Source: Clostridia bacterium
GTDB lineage: Bacteria > Bacillota > Clostridia > Christensenellales > UBA3700
Assembly (NCBI GenBank): GCA_900772745.1
Contig: CAAGRV010000077.1
Location: 1 to 6,099, forward strand
Length of the DNA stretch: 6,099 nt
Reading direction: 5' to 3'
Each line of letters begins with the position of its first letter. Position 1 is the first letter of the stretch. The notes under the pieces are model-generated. The model saw only the letters and a list, made by a program, of their open reading frames with translations. It was not told where the DNA came from and searched no databases. Positions 5,499 to 6,099 of this stretch are shown here, piece by piece. Both the position numbers and the translations under genes were made by a program.

Positions 5499-6099
5499 TT
5501 AGGCTGTCTTGGTGCTCTTTAAGGTATAAGTTGTACCGCCCTCAACGATTTTCAAGATAGGTCTAAGTGTGCCCTCGATAGGAGCGTTGGAGATATAACA
5601 ACGGAGAGGCTCGCCACGACCAGGAAAAGTTCTGTTGTATGCAAGTTCTACCAAAGTAAACTCATAGGTTTGACCGAGTACGTCCATTTTGTTTTCATCT
5701 TTTTTGACTGTTTGGATACCACATACAACATTGTTGGTGGTGTTGTTGTCAAAAGATGGAACGGCGATTGTAAAGCCTGGCAAAGATGAGGTAAGGCAAC
5801 GAGCGAGCATATACATCATAGTATTGTCAGCGAAAGGAGAAGTAAAATAATCTTTGATTTTGATACTTCCGTCAGAGCTTTTGCCGTCTTTGACAAGGGT
5901 ATAATCCACTGATTTTTTGCCATATTCGGCAATGTAAGATTTTTCTACACCGCCTATGGTAGACTTAGATTTTGCAATCATAGGACGCATAGTTGTTTGG
6001 CACAAAATTTCGGTTTGGATATTGTCTCCATTCTCCAAACTTTGAAGTATCTCGGAGTTGGAAGAGAGAATAATAAGCATGAATAAACGCCATTTGGAC
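5499..6099 (-). CDS. beta-rich protein, possibly DUF3108-like (5' end outside the window)
   Basis: The minus-strand frame is open from the right edge to the stop at 5499, giving about 199 C-terminal residues. An internal ATG at 6080 exists, but SKWRLF precedes it in frame with no stop and no ribosome binding site, so the gene continues beyond the window. Features in order are a strand-rich N-terminal region, KDYFTSPFADNTMMYMLARCL, a central VPSFDNN region, GQTYEFTLVELAY, and a closing set of strands (RCYISNAPIEGTLRPILKIVEGGTTYTLKS). The layout (a tyrosine-rich 'D...ALR' helix, then a G-x-x-Y/F strand, then the closing R-P-I-x-K-I strands) reminds me of DUF3108-type beta proteins, which are usually exported, but the match is weak. 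No signal peptide can be judged because the start is missing. Confidence 0.8.
   Translation of the reverse strand, partial: SKWRLFMLIILSSNSEILQSLENGDNIQTEILCQTTMRPMIAKSKSTIGGVEKSYIAEYGKKSVDYTLVKDGKSSDGSIKIKDYFTSPFADNTMMYMLARCLTSSLPGFTIAVPSFDNNTTNNVVCGIQTVKKDENKMDVLGQTYEFTLVELAYNRTFPGRGEPLRCYISNAPIEGTLRPILKIVEGGTTYTLKSTKTA

Noticed and set aside
1..6099. CRISPR array, transposase, tRNA, rRNA or phage genes
   Set aside because: No regularly spaced repeats, inverted-repeat ends, cloverleaf structures or transposase/phage motifs are visible on either strand.

Overview
The window looks like a chromosomal segment of an endospore-forming Firmicute, most likely one of the uncultured gut-type Clostridia. 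The evidence is the gene content (a SpoIIQ-like M23 protein, a YugP-type metalloprotease, a YitT/DUF2179 membrane protein, a DUF1540 cysteine-rich protein and ribosomal protein L9), strong AGGAGG ribosome binding sites, compact intrinsic terminators and fairly AT-rich DNA. The genus call is inference. I see no mobile element, CRISPR array, tRNA or rRNA.

Left part (1-1585, plus strand). The window opens inside the 3' end of an unrecognised gene, which closes with a textbook GAAA-loop terminator. A two-gene operon follows. Its first gene encodes a small exported or membrane-anchored protein of 146 residues, possibly YwmB-like. Its second encodes a SpoIIQ-like protein: one N-terminal membrane helix, a Pro/Glu/Lys-rich linker and a LytM (M23) domain. 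The ribosome binding site of the second gene overlaps the stop codon of the first, so the two are almost certainly co-transcribed and possibly work together at the engulfing forespore membrane. A hairpin terminator ends the operon.

Middle part (1564-3603). A minus-strand gene encodes a 103-residue protein with two cysteine-rich DUF1540-like modules. It is divergent from rplI (ribosomal protein L9), which has its own promoter and is followed 33 bases later by a YitT-family membrane protein with a long Lys/His-rich tail. Two hairpins at 3543-3603 separate this pair from the converging genes on the right.

Right part (3622-6099, minus strand). Read in the direction of transcription, this holds the 3' part of a gene for a beta-rich, possibly DUF3108-like protein (cut by the window edge), an intrinsic terminator, a 315-residue cysteine-rich cytosolic protein of unknown function with no visible ribosome binding site, and a YugP-type membrane zinc protease with its own promoter.

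Most of the window is ordinary housekeeping and sporulation-type DNA. The parts most worth a second look are the small partner gene of the SpoIIQ-like protein, the pattern of kept and lost active-site residues in that protein, the possibly leaderless 315-residue gene, and the placement of rplI. I found no convincing evidence of a wholly new multi-gene system.
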